Below, one piece after another: positions 46,179 through 58,246 of a DNA stretch of 64,000 bases (its first letter is position 1; every line of letters begins with the position of its first letter). The notes under the pieces are model-generated. The model did no database searches. It worked only from the letters and a program-made list of their open reading frames with translations, and had not been told where the DNA came from. Made by a program: the position numbers and the translations under genes. Location of the stretch: contig NC_034012.1 in NCBI RefSeq assembly GCF_000346465.2, forward strand, positions 1,141,134 to 1,205,133, given 5' to 3'. Source of the stretch: Prunus persica (Eukaryota > Streptophyta > Magnoliopsida > Rosales > Rosaceae).

Positions 46179-46925
46179 GGTGAAGGAGTTTAGATTAATG
46201 TCTAGTTTGATATGGATGGATGAAATTAAGACATGTTTTTATGTTTGCTACAAATCTTTGTTTCACATGGTAACGGTGTTGTTAAGTTATATGCCGGTGG
46301 TTGTGATTAAAACAAGAAAAAAAAGGCATTATTGTTTTTTGTTTGAGTTGTATGTTTTTTTATTGATGGAGACAACAATGGAGGAGTTTATTACAATGAG
46401 TTTGGAAGACGGTTGTTGCCATCACTTTCATTCTTGTTTATTTGTTTACTACAGATACAATCGAGGTTCTCTTTGTTTTGTTTAAATATTGTGGAAAATA
46501 GTTTGGGCCATAAACCATAATATATAACCAGAATTGGGCTGGGCTAGGTTGAGCTTTGGAGAGTAGGCCCATGCCCAAGTCACATTTCTTTCTTTTTTTT
46601 TTCATTTTCTTTTTTTGGGTCTGAAGTCTCCCACAATATTATCATGTTTCTCAAGTTTTGGACTCGATACGAAATCAATTGGTGAAAGAACAACGGGAGT
46701 TGTAGGAAATTGCATAGTTTCTTTGACCCTTTTTCTTTCTTTCTTTTATCTTCTTGGCAAATTTAGACAAAGATCTTGGTAAATACTTCTACTACTGTTG
46801 CTACTACTACAAAATTAAATAGAAAATATATCATACAAGGAAGTACTCTAGATTTCTGCAGCTAACTTAATTTGTGTCCTAGGGCATAAATGAAGAACAA
46901 TATGTTTTAGCCTAAGATTAATTAA
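46179..46925. other. Intergenic region between the LEA_2 gene and COBL7
   Basis: LEA_2 leader/promoter and COBL7 3' flank. Contains T-rich tracts (46590-46615, 46735-46750) and a short ACT/CTA repeat (46785-46810). An open frame through 46179-46485 is the antisense extension of the LEA_2 region and is not supported. Confidence 0.5.
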
Positions 46926-49038
46926 TTACATAACAAAACTCAGAAGTGAAAGGAAAATTGCAACTACAAAATTTACATGAAGACAGTTTCCTTGTGATAG
47001 TGGAAGTTGAGTAGGAAGAGAACATTCTTCTCCATTGAAAAACACCCTTGTAGGAAACCCATCTCCTTTGGCTACTTCTATGTCTGGTGTATGCTTCTTT
47101 TTAAAGGAAATCACAGATTGTTGCTTTCCAGGTACCTTGGGATCTTTTTCCGGCTTCGTTCCATTTTTCTGAGCCACCAAAAAATTCAAGCCCTTCAAGC
47201 CTTGGAGGAAGATGATGTTGTCCAGCTTGGGAATTTTGGTCCCATTGAAAGAGTACGCCTTTTCATAACCAGCGGTAGCTTTCTTGAGCTGCACGGCAGT
47301 AAACCAATCTTCAAAGTTGGTTTTGTCCCAATTGAATAATGTGATTCTAGCTGTCCAGCCATCCTTGTAATCTGATAAGAGATGCCAATTTACACTAACT
47401 GAACAATGGTCACCACAAGGCAGTGGCTTGGGCACATGATGGTGCTTTATGCTTGCCCAAGCGATGGCCTTCTTTGTCCTATTTTCAAAGGGAACAAGAA
47501 GTGTTTCTGGAGGGAGAAGAAGGGCATGGGCTTTTGGGTTGCAATTTTTTGTGTCACTGCAACCACAGGCACATGTGTTGCAGGGGATCACAGACTCATT
47601 GTAATAAGCAGAGAATGAAACACAACACTTTGGCTTCCTGGTTTTGGCCCTTGTTATGTTGCAAACTATTTGCCAGCTTGCAATGGCTAAGCTTGTAGCC
47701 TGAAGACCACTTGGGTCTGGAAATTGAGCAGGATCTACCCTTATAGGTTGCCCACATTTGTATTCTGGATTGAGCACCCCATCCACTTTAAATCTTTCGG
47801 GTGGATACAGAGCGGTTCGATTCAAATCAGGAGGTAATTTGAACACCTGCATTTGGAAAGCAGACTTGGTCTTGCTTTGGTCCATTATAGGAGGCAAAAT
47901 GCTACCATTTCTGCAGCAGTTGGGTATCTTCCCAACTTGAGTATCGTTTGCTTTCTCTCTAGGTAGGTCTCCGATGATCGGTTTCTTTTCACAGTTCAAG
48001 ACCTTGGAAAAATCCATCTGTTGATAGTATTTTCCAGCATCACCATATATACAATTCAAATAATCAATCGTACGCGGATAAGCGCCTTTCATGTTGTATA
48101 TGAATTCCCCTCTCATCCATTCCCAGGTCAAGTTCCAATGGTCCAAACGTCCCAAAGGGCTGCAGTTCTCCATTGTCACCTGAGCAAGGTAATTATTTTC
48201 GTAGGCTTGAATAACATCATATGCTATTGTGAGATCACCCTTCTGCCGAGGCAAGAACTTGGTTTTTGTTACATTGGCCTTGAACTTTGGGTTCCTAACA
48301 CAACATACATACATAGACCCCTCTGTATAGCCATGACCAAATTAAGAAAGAACAGAAAACCAAAAACCAAATATTAGAATGGTGAACATACATGTTCATG
48401 TAAGAATCAATGTGACGAATGATTCAGATTGACAGTATGACAAGAGAACATTTCCCAATGAATTAGCACTTACTGCGATTGGTCGGTGAGGGGCACTTGT
48501 ATCCATCGTTAACAAGCCGTATTGTTTTAGGCATGGGGACCCCAGATGGCTTGACACCAAACATGGTGCCACTGAATTGAATTTTGGCTTGAATTTGGGT
48601 GTAATCTCCTGCAGTGCTAATGGAGGTTTTCAAATCTGTCTGTCCTGATCCAGAGAGGTAAGTCCCATTCCCAACATCAGCCGGGAAATCATCACCGTTC
48701 ATCAAAACAGCACCAGTTGCACCAACTAGAATCTCCTTGTGTTGAAACCCAACATAAATCTTCCAGGCCTTGAGCTCGTATGTGCCTGTGTTGACTATGT
48801 GTGCGGTGGATTTGAAGGCCCATGCCTGCTTCTCTGCATTCTTGAGGAAAGGGTAGATTTTGCGCCGAGATTCGAAGTCATAGCTCATGTAAATCCCATC
48901 ACAATCTTGTTGTGCTGGGGTTGGTGCAGCTGGTTGTTGATCTCCTCCATCGCCATTATCTTGAGCTCTGGTTAACGAAAATGCAAAACCAAACAAGGCA
49001 AACATGAGTGTAATTACAACCCACCAAGCCCTTTTCAT
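46926..49038 (-). CDS. COBL7: COBRA-like protein 7 type, GPI-anchored
   Basis: Extracellular GPI-anchored protein of the COBRA family, linked to oriented cellulose deposition. Two exons (49038-48474 and 48322-46926; 1962 nt, 653 aa) match the longer COBL7-11 subgroup, which has an extra N-terminal domain. A signal peptide (about 1-25, FALFGFAFSLTRAQ) precedes CDGIYMSYDFESRRKIYPF. The C-terminal COBRA domain holds LDHWNLTWEWMRGEFIYNMKG (first 20 residues), CCRNGSILPP and the hallmark CCVSFSAYYN with the Cys-rich NTCACGC. The tail HVNFVVAIFLSLLSFVM is a GPI-attachment signal. The intron falls in the linker, at CGC A|AG. Several N-glycosylation sites (NRT, NGT, NES). Confidence 0.93.
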
Positions 49039-51074
49039 GTCTTTTGTTCACAATTACAGGGAAGATGTCACAGGGTGGTATGTTTTTTAATATGAAAATG
49101 TGACATGGGTTGATTTCTAATTACCTAGCTAGCTCTCTCTGATTAATGGAGGATATTTGATTTGATAGATGAAACTTGGTTGGATTGCTAAGTTTTTGTT
49201 TGAAATTGTGGAGTGAATGGTGAACAGAGCAAAGGGAGCAATTGAGAAATGGGTGCCAAAAGATAAAACTCAAAAAAGTTGAGAGAGTGATAAACTTGTG
49301 GAGGATAAGTCGGACGAAACCTCATCCCCTGACCTTACCGCTGTATTAGGCAAGGTAACGGTTAACGGTAATTTGAATTTTGCAACTCTCGAAATAATTG
49401 AATGACACTAAGGGGGCGTTTGATATCCTATTTCAATAGGAAACTCAAAAACTTTGATTTTTCTTAAAAACAAGGAGTTCTTAAATTTATTTTTAAAATT
49501 CAAAAACTTGTTTGGTCTGCAACTTGAAAACTGTTTTCAAATCTTAAAAATTTGAGAACTTGTGGGTTGTTAGAAAAAAACTGAAAAAATAGATATTTTT
49601 ATTTTTAATAATTTGGGTGTTTTTTTAGTTGTTCTTGAGTTTGAGTTTTAAAAAATAGGGTTGCCAAACATGTTTTTTTTTGTTTTGGACTCAAATTCTA
49701 TTTTTGAGTTTAAAAAATTGGATTCAAGTTGAATACCAAACAGGTCCTCCCCATGGATTTTTTTTTTTTTGGGGGAAGAATACAGTGCTATCCTGCCAAC
49801 ATCTCATTGTCTTTATGTTGTATTTTTACATAAAAAATTGTCTAAATTACCCTAAATTAATCTAACTCGAGAAAAGAATGACTCGAACTTGAGTGTAAAG
49901 GGGCGAACTCACTGCCCGACTACCCGCGTATGCCACATCTCAATGTTTGTTACACAAAAAATTTGTAGCTTTTTATTATTTTGTTTATATTTATTTTAGT
50001 CAAGAAACAAGATACATAAAGCCGAAAAAGGTGAAGGGCCAAAGGGTAGCTAAAACCCAAACAGCCAAGGAAGAAAGGCCGAAGGCAAGACAACAAACAG
50101 AGAATAAAAAAAAGTAAATTTAGGTCTTAGCCACAAAAAAAACTTTCACTTTTGGAAAAAGCTAAAATTTTTTCAAAAAAGATAGAAAAACTCTTCAACT
50201 TTCAAACAAAATACATACAAATGTAAATGATTCATTAGGAAATCCAAAAATAAATAAGGGCATTTTTGTCTATTTTGGCTTCTTTTAAAAATATTTCTCT
50301 CTCCTTTAACCTTGATGATTTGGTGTGAAACCCATTAAAATTAAATTGGATTGGATTGAATCGATCGATTTAGACTTAGACGGACTAGATTGGATTTTGC
50401 ACAGCGCTAGAAAGGGTAATTAGTATGCAAGAATTATTGACAACTACTCCCAAAACACATGATCAGTTTGCTGGTCATTTGGTTTCCCTTTCTTGATCCA
50501 ATAGTTTTCGGATCATGAAGAAAATAGGCCCAATTTGCTTGCTGGTATACAAAAAGCTTTCCTTTCCCTTCACATTGCATTTTTATAAAAAATATAAAAA
50601 AATAAAAAATTAGTCACAATTTGCCGGTATAACATTTTTTTTATTATAAAAAAGACTTGAGAATCGTTAGTAAAAGTGAACATCTTGTATTCTTGTTCAA
50701 GTTCAATAATCTGAATGAGCAAACCATCCACCAGCACAACTAAATTCTTCACCTCACTGCATGTTTTATTACATTCATGTCAAAACAAAAAACTTGGTGT
50801 CTTCCTAAATTGGCTGTCACCCTTTGCACAATGATCATCCACTTTTCAAATTCACATAAGTTCCAGAGTTTCTCCGACCACTTAATTTCCATCATGCTTT
50901 TCTAAAAATTTACATAAGCCATGTCCAAATATTTGGATCTTAATTCCTTCTTGGCCTTGTGGACATTGCAGAGCAAGCACAAAATATGGACACCCAGAAT
51001 CCTTTTCTATGCACATTGACAGTTTATCTTTAACTTTGATTGACCAAATTTCATAATCTTGCATTCCACTCTTT
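49039..51074. other. Intergenic region between COBL7 and the RIC gene
   Basis: Contains a possible Tourist-like MITE (about 49410-49750: GGGGGCGTTTGATATCC at left, ATACCAAACAGGTCCTCCCC at right, imperfectly inverted), a short tRNA-like B-box remnant near 49880 and AT-rich unassigned DNA. No gene is supported. Confidence 0.45.
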
Positions 51075-52710
51075 CTATATTAGCAGGTTTTGTGTTGCCT
51101 CCATTTGGGTGTATGCAGTCGCCTTTGACTTTGTTGCTCTTGAGGATCTTGATGCTGAGGGAGACGAAGACTTGACCTTTTTCCGCTTTGGTTTCTTGGG
51201 CACATTAGGAAGTTCACTACGAGGAAGGTCTCTGAACATATCCGAGGACGGTTGGTGTCCCATCGAATGCTCAAAATCTGTCACAAAAGATTACAGAAAC
51301 AAAAGCAAAAGAGAGGTTAAAGTGTCTTCTTCAATCATGGAAAGCACCACAATCTAAAATAAATTGGTGAAAGCTACACACCACAGCAAGATTTGACCAC
51401 TTCAACCACACCACAATACCACAGGGGAAATGATAGGCACACACAAACCTAACGATCCTAAAACCTCTATAAGATGAAATTATTGCTCAATTTAAGACAA
51501 TTGATATAATAATCCCAATGATAATGTTCAAGCAATCTTCAAAATGCCTTGCCCATAATCGAAAGTAGCTAAAACAATCACACCAGACCAAAGATCAAAA
51601 TATTGACAGAGAAGTAGTATTTTATCAACCAAATTAAAGTAATGGTACAAATCTCAAACTTAGCAAAGCCCTGTGGACCACCAAGAACAAGCTAGCGTTT
51701 TCTTTCTAGAAGGCCAAGGCCCACGAGCTATCATATTTCTTCTAGGTAGGAAAGTGTGTTGCCTCGTGACAGAAGAGCCAAAACCTTGCAGTTGGGGCAA
51801 AGAATCTTGAAAACTTTTGCACACCTCATAAATTTATACCAATAAACTAAAACAGACATTAATCACATATCTCCTAAACCCATTGACCCCGTGAAAAGAT
51901 CTGCTCAAACTTGTCTGGTTAGAACGATACTATTGCACAACTGCACATGATACAAGGCATAGTTTAATGGAACAAATTGACAAGCAAAGCTAGCCTTAAA
52001 ATCATTCATATGACACTCAGGTCCCAGCTCTCAGTTCTGCATTATTTTGCCTAGTATGCCATTCATGTTCTGGCCAGCATGCATAAATTAATTCATACAT
52101 ACATACATACATACATGCAAATATGCATTATAGTGATGATCAAAGGCTCAAAGCATACCTTGAGAGGACCAAGGAGAATAAGCCATAGGATTAGAGGAAC
52201 CCATCCGATCCCCAGCGTTACTACCAAGCGAGCTGGTTGAGAAATCTGGTCCATTTTTAAATTCGTTCATCTGCATAATTACTCATCATTAACAAACAAT
52301 TAAGTAAATCAGCACATGTTTTGGTTGGTAGGTTTGAATAATCAAACATGGGAGCCACGAAAAGACAAATTAATAACAAGAGGGATAGAAGAACATTATT
52401 TTGCAGGTTAGCCTAGCTAGCTATACGCACCCAAGTGGGAGCGCTATCAGATGGGCCTTCCCAGCCAATGTGTGCTACATGTTTCACATCTGTTGGGTAC
52501 CCAATTTCCATTTCACGCTCTTTCACAACTGCAGCAAAAAAAAAAAAAAAAAAAAAAAAAACCACTTTCCTGCTTAGCCATCAAATCATCAAATCCATAT
52601 TGATTTGATATACAAGGTAAATAAACAAGAGATATTGATACATCAGACAGAGAAAGTGAGAGATAATTACCAAACATTTGAGAGAAGTATTTGAAAATCT
52701 TGGTTGCCAT
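51075..52710 (-). CDS. RIC10: CRIB-domain ROP effector (RIC10/RIC11 type)
   Basis: Small plant effector that binds active ROP GTPases through a CRIB motif. Four exons (52710-52671, 52528-52431, 52270-52159, 51277-51075) sum to 453 nt, 150 aa. The start [13 protein letters not shown] is followed by [20 protein letters not shown], the CRIB core with the ISxPxxxxHxxHxG spacing ([14 protein letters not shown]). Exon 3 continues [18 protein letters not shown], and exon 4 is basic and Ser-rich ([20 protein letters not shown]), perhaps membrane- or nucleus-directing. The first coding exon is only 40 nt and would be easy to miss. Assignment to RIC10 or RIC11 rests on sequence style and on adjacency to PCFS4/PDF2-type genes. 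Confidence 0.9.
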
Positions 52711-54695
52711 GGTGGTAGAAACTACAAACCCAATGAAACAGCCTCTTTGGAGAGTGCAAACAACAGGGAAGCAAACACCAAAGCTAAAGATTGGGAGATA
52801 TGGATCCTTTTGCCTGCCAGAAAGTAAATATGTACTTAGACGGAATTTTTTCTTAAAATATTTCCAGAGGAGAAAAAAGGGCAAGAGCAGTATCAAATAA
52901 GGCTCTCATTGCATGTGATTTGGGAGCTTTTCTTTTTCCCTGTGAATGAAGATTGGTATCTGACTATGGATTTTGTAACATATTAATTCATTTATAGAAG
53001 ATATACGATTCTAAGAGTTCCACAAAGTAAAAAGCAGTTACAAGCCCTATTGTTATTGATTATATAAGAAATCGTTTCACCAAAGAAACAATGAAAAGGA
53101 GCATACCTTCAGAGGTTGATTATGAAGGTACGAAGAGGTAGCCAAGTTTCATGCTTCATTTTTGCACAGCAACTCTTGATGGATTGCAGAACATGTAAAG
53201 CTCTTTATGGAATGAAGAGCTCTTGGTGTAATAACAGAAACCCAGAAACCACTGATTGAAACAAATTAAACAACCAAAAACAATGATAGGAGAAATTTAA
53301 AAGGGGCAAAAAAGAAGAAGAAAAAAACTGGAAAGAATGGTGTAATGGGATTTATCTACAAATGTGGGCAGGCAGAGAAAAGAGAGTCAGAGAGAGACAG
53401 AGAGAGAAGAGACGGCTCAAGAGGAAAGGAGGAAAGGTGGACGAAAAATGAAAAGAGCAAAAAAACGAAAGGTGAGAGAAGGGTGTGAAAGACGGGACAA
53501 ATTAAGATGGAGAGAGTGGAAGACAATACAAAAGAAACTGGGTGGTGCTGGTTTACTTAGTTTCTTTCAGAGGCTCTCTGAAAAATGCAAGAGGCCAGAG
53601 CCCTCCACACAATAATGCAAGAAAGAAATACTTAAATTGCGGGCTAAAAATCTGATACACACAGAAAGAGAAGCTGTGTTTGTTTGTGCAGTGTGTTTGA
53701 CTATACTGACTTTCAAGCCTCTCTCTTTAGGCCAATAGAGTATCGTTTAGTGGAAAATGATATTGACTTGCAAATTAAAGGTCTCAGGTTCGAATTCTCA
53801 CGACATCATAATTGTGCGTGTGTGTGAAATCCCCCTTGTTTGTAATTTAGCCTCCAGGATATTTTAGTACTTTGGCCAATACCCTAAGCAAACTTGGTAA
53901 GAGAGTATCATTTTGTTTATTTATATCTAGTAAAAAAAAACCATTAATTAAAAATAGAAATAGAATTTTAAGACAGCAACAGGTTAACACATTTCCCCAA
54001 TTGAATTGAATCCTTCTCTATGCAGACATTATTTAATTCAAATTTGCAATCCAGCTTTCATTAATTTTTCAGCCAGCTGGTATGAGCTCTTCCCTTTCTA
54101 TCAAAGCTAGGAAAAATGAATACAGATTACGTATGACAAATGTATGGTTATAACAAGCAACAGTGACCTTTTCTTCAGCCTCTTATGCCAACTGTTGGAC
54201 ATGGATGATTTCTTATTGATGAAAAAGGCTTCAGCATTTGACATAAGGACTAGTTTTCATGTATTAGTTTATTTGTCAACTACTTTTTGTAGCGTAACAT
54301 CTTGCAATCATGCTGCTCTGGCTTAGCTGTTTTTAGACATAACATGTAAAGAGCTTTTGTTCATTGTTGGAAGCACGTTTTGTTGCTTCTTTCTAGGTCT
54401 GCAAATTATGCAGCAAAATCTTATTTCCTTGTTTGCCTCATATAGGAATGTGCTGCTCACCTAGAGACCATTTTTGGGGTGGGAATTAGCAATGAAGATC
54501 CTAACATTATCCTCCAGATGCTTTCCCAACATTTTCTGATTGGTTGACAACTAATTATAAAATGATTAAAGTCAATACTGATTGGTTGACACCTCAATAA
54601 ATTAAAACAGAGAGAAGCACACAGCAATACGTTTATTGAAACAAGGCACAAACAGAGAGAAGAAGCCCAAGTCATGTTATAGTGGCCCCAAATGA
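52711..54695. other. RIC leader and intergenic region up to the pectinesterase gene
   Basis: Upstream of RIC the minus strand is pyrimidine-rich (purine-rich plus strand 53380-53560), as is common in plant leaders. Contains a SINE-like repeat (53730-53940) and the 3' flank of the pectinesterase (54457-54695). No further gene is seen. Confidence 0.5.
53730..53940 (+). repeat. tRNA-derived SINE-like repeat
   Basis: A-box-like TAGTGGAAAATG, then B-box-like GGTCTCAGGTTCGAATTCTC, then GTGCGTGTGTGTGAAATCCC and a T-rich end near 53930. Same design as 19940-20070 on the minus strand. No tRNA cloverleaf. Confidence 0.6.
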
Positions 54696-56498
54696 TCACA
54701 GCCCTTCTGTATAAGCAACCCCTGTAGACTTTAACCATGACCCTCCTTGGATGAGCTGAGCAACAGTGAAAGTTTGGGCCTCAGTTGGGCTTGTGATGAC
54801 ATGGTAACCAGCCCATTTGACTCTCTTGCTGGTCCCAGCACCAGCTCCACTATTTGCATATTCTCCATAGTACAATGTCTTCAATGCAAAATCCCCACTC
54901 CAAATAGACCACCCACTTGGGTCAATGTGGTCACCAATCTTTGACTGCATCACAACAGTCCTAGAATACTCCTTCCATGGCCGACCTAAGTAGGATCGGA
55001 TGGTCCCTTTCACAGGCTCCAAGTCAGAGCTTGCAATTATGTCGCATTTTTGAATAGAAGTTCCAGTGTTTTGGTTCGGGTCTATGCGTCCTTGGGCAGT
55101 GACCATGTTATTTTGTCCAGTCATGGGCTTTCTGGCCACAAGTTTGCAGTTTTGAAACACAACAGCTGCGTTTCCAAATATGAAGTCCACTGTGCCTGTT
55201 ATGTAGGAATCTCTGTAGAATTGCCTGTTGGAATGGGTATAGAGAGTGTCTTGGTAAGCGTCGATACGACACCGGTTTATCACTGACTGGTCTGCCCCAA
55301 CACGCAGTGCAACAGCTTGGTGCTTTACTGCCCCGGCTGTGTTTTGGAACCACATGTCCTGGGCTATAAACCCATCACCAACGGCAGCTGCATTGGCACA
55401 ACAAATTCAATGGAAAGCCACAAATTATTTTTGATGCTAGAATATAAAATAAATATAATTAAGATCGTTTTTTTTAATACAAGCGATAATTTAGACTACT
55501 TTAAATGAAGCTTGTTAATTACCTAGAGTTGCAGATTTGAAAGTGGTTGATCCATCAACAACATTGAGGCTGCCAGTGATGACAGTGTCATCCATGCCAT
55601 CTCCAACAATCATCAAATTCTTCTTGTCCTTTCCAACTTCAACATTTTCCTTATAGGTGCCCTTTTTCACATAAATAATGTACCTGGTTTTGCTATTGTT
55701 TGGGGCAGCTGCCACTGCTTCTTTCAGAGTCTTGTAGTTTCCACTCCCATCCTTTGCCACCACAATATTGGCCTTAACTTCCTTTGCCAAATTATAATCC
55801 TGCAAAAGCCTTCTGTCCCTGCTTGTGACCCAACTTGGAAACTCCCCATTCAGTGGCTCATGGATCTCTGCTTTCGGTTTCGATGGGTTCGAAATTGCAA
55901 CCATGATGGCTAGGGAGGCTCTTGACCTCGAGATCAAGTCATTGAGCCTTGGCTCCATAATGGTCCTGGCTGGTCCTTGTAGACCATCCAAGCATGTGAC
56001 ATGGTTAGTGAGTATGCTACTAAGCCAAGCATGAGCATCTTCAAGAGAATTCTGCAGAGTAAAATTTTGGAGAGCTATTATAGAGTGCATAACTCTGTCT
56101 CTGGACACATCCATTAGCTCCACACAATCAGCAATAGCTGCTAGATTTTTGGGATTGTTAATCCCAGAAGAAGCATCTTTGGCAATCTCAAGGGCTTTTT
56201 CTATGTGTGGTGTGGATTTTTCTAGGAGGGCTTGTAGCAGATCAACATCACTCACTGGCTTGGTTTTGTCCCCTGCTACTTCAGTGACCATGGCTAAGCA
56301 TGATTTCTGATCATGGGCATGGTCACATATGTGGGTTGGTGGAGGATAAGAAGATGATGAGGTAATTTTGGTCATCACTTGGATGCCAACAAGTGTAGTG
56401 GAGCTAAGAATAGCAGCTAAGCATAGAATTAGATAGAGGGGTTTGCAGTGAGAAGTAGAAGTTTTGGGAGAATCAAGGAGAGACTGTTGGATTGCCAT
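54696..56498 (-). CDS. Pectin methylesterase with N-terminal PMEI domain (type I)
   Basis: Removes methyl esters from cell-wall homogalacturonan. Two exons (56498-55523 and 55387-54696; 1668 nt, 555 aa). An N-terminal membrane segment (about 20-43, LYLILCLAAILSSTTLVGI) is followed by a PMEI pro-domain (about 55-205) and the RRLL processing site (about 229-232). The catalytic domain follows with GTYKE (280-284), QAVAL (349-353), QDTLY (Asp about 372), DFIFG (Asp about 393) and LGRPW (about 459-463), the five signature blocks, all intact. It ends AYTEGL. The single intron in the middle of the catalytic domain is common for type I genes. Confidence 0.95.
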
Positions 56499-56562
56499 AT
56501 TCTAGTAGCTAAGTAAAGATCCCTCTCTTGCTGCTTGCTTTAGTTTCTCTTGTCCTATAGTT

Positions 56563-56571
56563 CTTAAATAG
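56563..56571 (-). promoter_or_regulatory. TATA box candidate for the pectinesterase gene
   Basis: Minus-strand TATTTAAG about 65 bases before the ATG at 56498, giving a short leader. Spacing is plausible; not otherwise supported. Confidence 0.4.
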
Positions 56572-57698
56572 ACCAGAACTTGTACTAGAATAATAAATTA
56601 AGCAATGATGATAATGTATTTTAAAGTGAAGAAGCTGCATCATGATTCTGATAAACCTCATATTTATTAATTACCTAATAGTCATTAGCATCTTAATTTC
56701 AATTTTTGTACGTTTACCATCATTAACCTAGCATGTACCGTTAGGTCAAAAGTAGGACTCACAATAATCAATGGATGAGTTAAAATTGTGCACCATCTAT
56801 GACTAATTGTAGCAAAATCATTCCATCCAAAGAAAATTCTGCGGTGCCTCAGCTGGCTGGATTGAAGAGGTAGTAGTAAAACTCGTTTTTGTTTTTCAAA
56901 TTGACTATGTTTGGATAAGGATTTGGGTTGGAAAGCATGGTCATGAATTCCTGGGTGTTGTTTTTAGGTCATAATTATGGTGAGGATATCTTTGCCTTTG
57001 AGACTTTGGATATTCTAACAGTCTTTTCTCATGGGTGTTGATGAAAAGACGAAAGTGATGCTCATCATTTGTAGAAAAAGCAATAAACCAAACCAGTGCG
57101 CATACTTTTTTCAAAGAAATAATGAAACAGTGGGATCGCATTCTTTAATCTTCAACGCTAGTGGGAGGGGCACTTAGGCGGGGCTTTCAAAACGCATATG
57201 ATTAAGACAATGACACTATTCTCACCCTTGAACAAAGAAAACAAAACCATTATTCTTCTCACCCAAAGATTGGCCCAAATTTCTTTGCTTGGGCCGTTAC
57301 ATCTATGGTTTAAATGGGGCCCAAAAACCAAAACCAAATCAAACTGATTATAAATCAAATGGAGCCTAGCAACTTGGGCTTCGTCTATTTGATTTCCGTC
57401 TGTTAGGTATATAGATAAATGCTCTTAATTACTGCAAGCCTCTTATTTTTTGTTTTTTTTCTTCTTGAGTTTGTGGTTTAATAATTAAGGTTATTGGATT
57501 TAAATTTAATTTAATAATTAGGTTAAAAAGCTGATAAAGAAACTGAAAAACCATATGACTATTATACATTAAGGCATGGAAAATTAACAAGAGAGAAACA
57601 TATTTATTATTCCTTCAAGAGTCAAAGAGTCACAAGTACAACAATATTTAAGCAAATATTTGGGAAGCTCGCCCAGAGCTTGAGTAATAATTTAGAAA
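56572..57698. other. Intergenic region between pectinesterase and NTF2
   Basis: Promoter side of the pectinesterase and 3' flank of NTF2. Unassigned sequence; short open frames at 56941-57141 and 57158-57358 (minus) show no family resemblance. Confidence 0.5.
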
Positions 57699-58180
57699 TT
57701 AACCATAATTGAGACGAAATATGTCATTCTGCAAAAAGAAGCTTCCTTGTGGCGTGGGAATCAAGTGGAACATCTGCAACACGAGCATTTCAAAGAGATC
57801 AATCTCCCTTTCTTATTTTTCTTTCCATGTAATTGCAAACAAACTAAATAATGTGAATGTTTCCATTAAATAATTACCTGGCTGAATCTTAGGTGGTGTT
57901 CTTCCCCTGGTAATTGGAGGCTGCCACTGACAAAGACCACAATGCCACCAGTTGGGGATGATGGCTGTGAATCAATGGTGCTGATCAAATGTTTGCATTG
58001 ATCAAACGGCAACTGGTTAAGCTTTGAAGTTATATCATCCACCCCAAATATCTTCTGTCCCTCAAAGCTCAACATAGAGGTTGGTTGGTAGAGAGAAGAA
58101 AGGGAAGCTCTTTCGGTGTCGAAAAGATGGTAATAATGATCCACAAATGCCCTCCCCACCATTTCAGCTTGTTCTTCCAT
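57699..58180 (-). CDS. NTF2: Nuclear transport factor 2
   Basis: Imports Ran-GDP into the nucleus as a homodimer. Two exons (58180-57878 and 57773-57699; 378 nt, 125 aa) match the family length (about 122-127). The start MEEQAEMVGRAFVDHYYHLF is the conserved N-terminus; an upstream in-frame ATG at 58303 only adds an Arg/Glu run from the CT microsatellite and was rejected. SLYQPTSMLSFEGQKIFG and GGIVVFVSGSLQLPGEEH follow, and the short last exon gives MFHLIPTPQGSFFLQNDIFR and a stop. Confidence 0.93.
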
Positions 58181-58204
58181 TTCTGCTTTCCTCTGTTTGA
58201 TCTT

Positions 58205-58207
<3 letters not shown>

Positions 58208-58243
<36 letters not shown>
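58208..58243. repeat. (CT)n microsatellite in the NTF2 leader
   Basis: About 18 CT units on the plus strand, in the presumed 5' UTR of NTF2, 28 bases before the start codon. Confidence 0.93.

Positions 58244-58246
<3 letters not shown>

Noticed and set aside
47007..48377. Plus-strand frames opposite COBL7
   Set aside because: Antisense shadows of a well-conserved 653-aa protein.
49410..49750. Confident Tourist-like MITE
   Set aside because: Ends are only partly inverted and no 3-bp duplication is visible; kept only as a remark in the intergenic entry.
53780..53805. tRNA gene suggested by a GGTTCGAATTC box
   Set aside because: No acceptor stem or anticodon arm can be formed, and the downstream GTGTGTG body is SINE-like.
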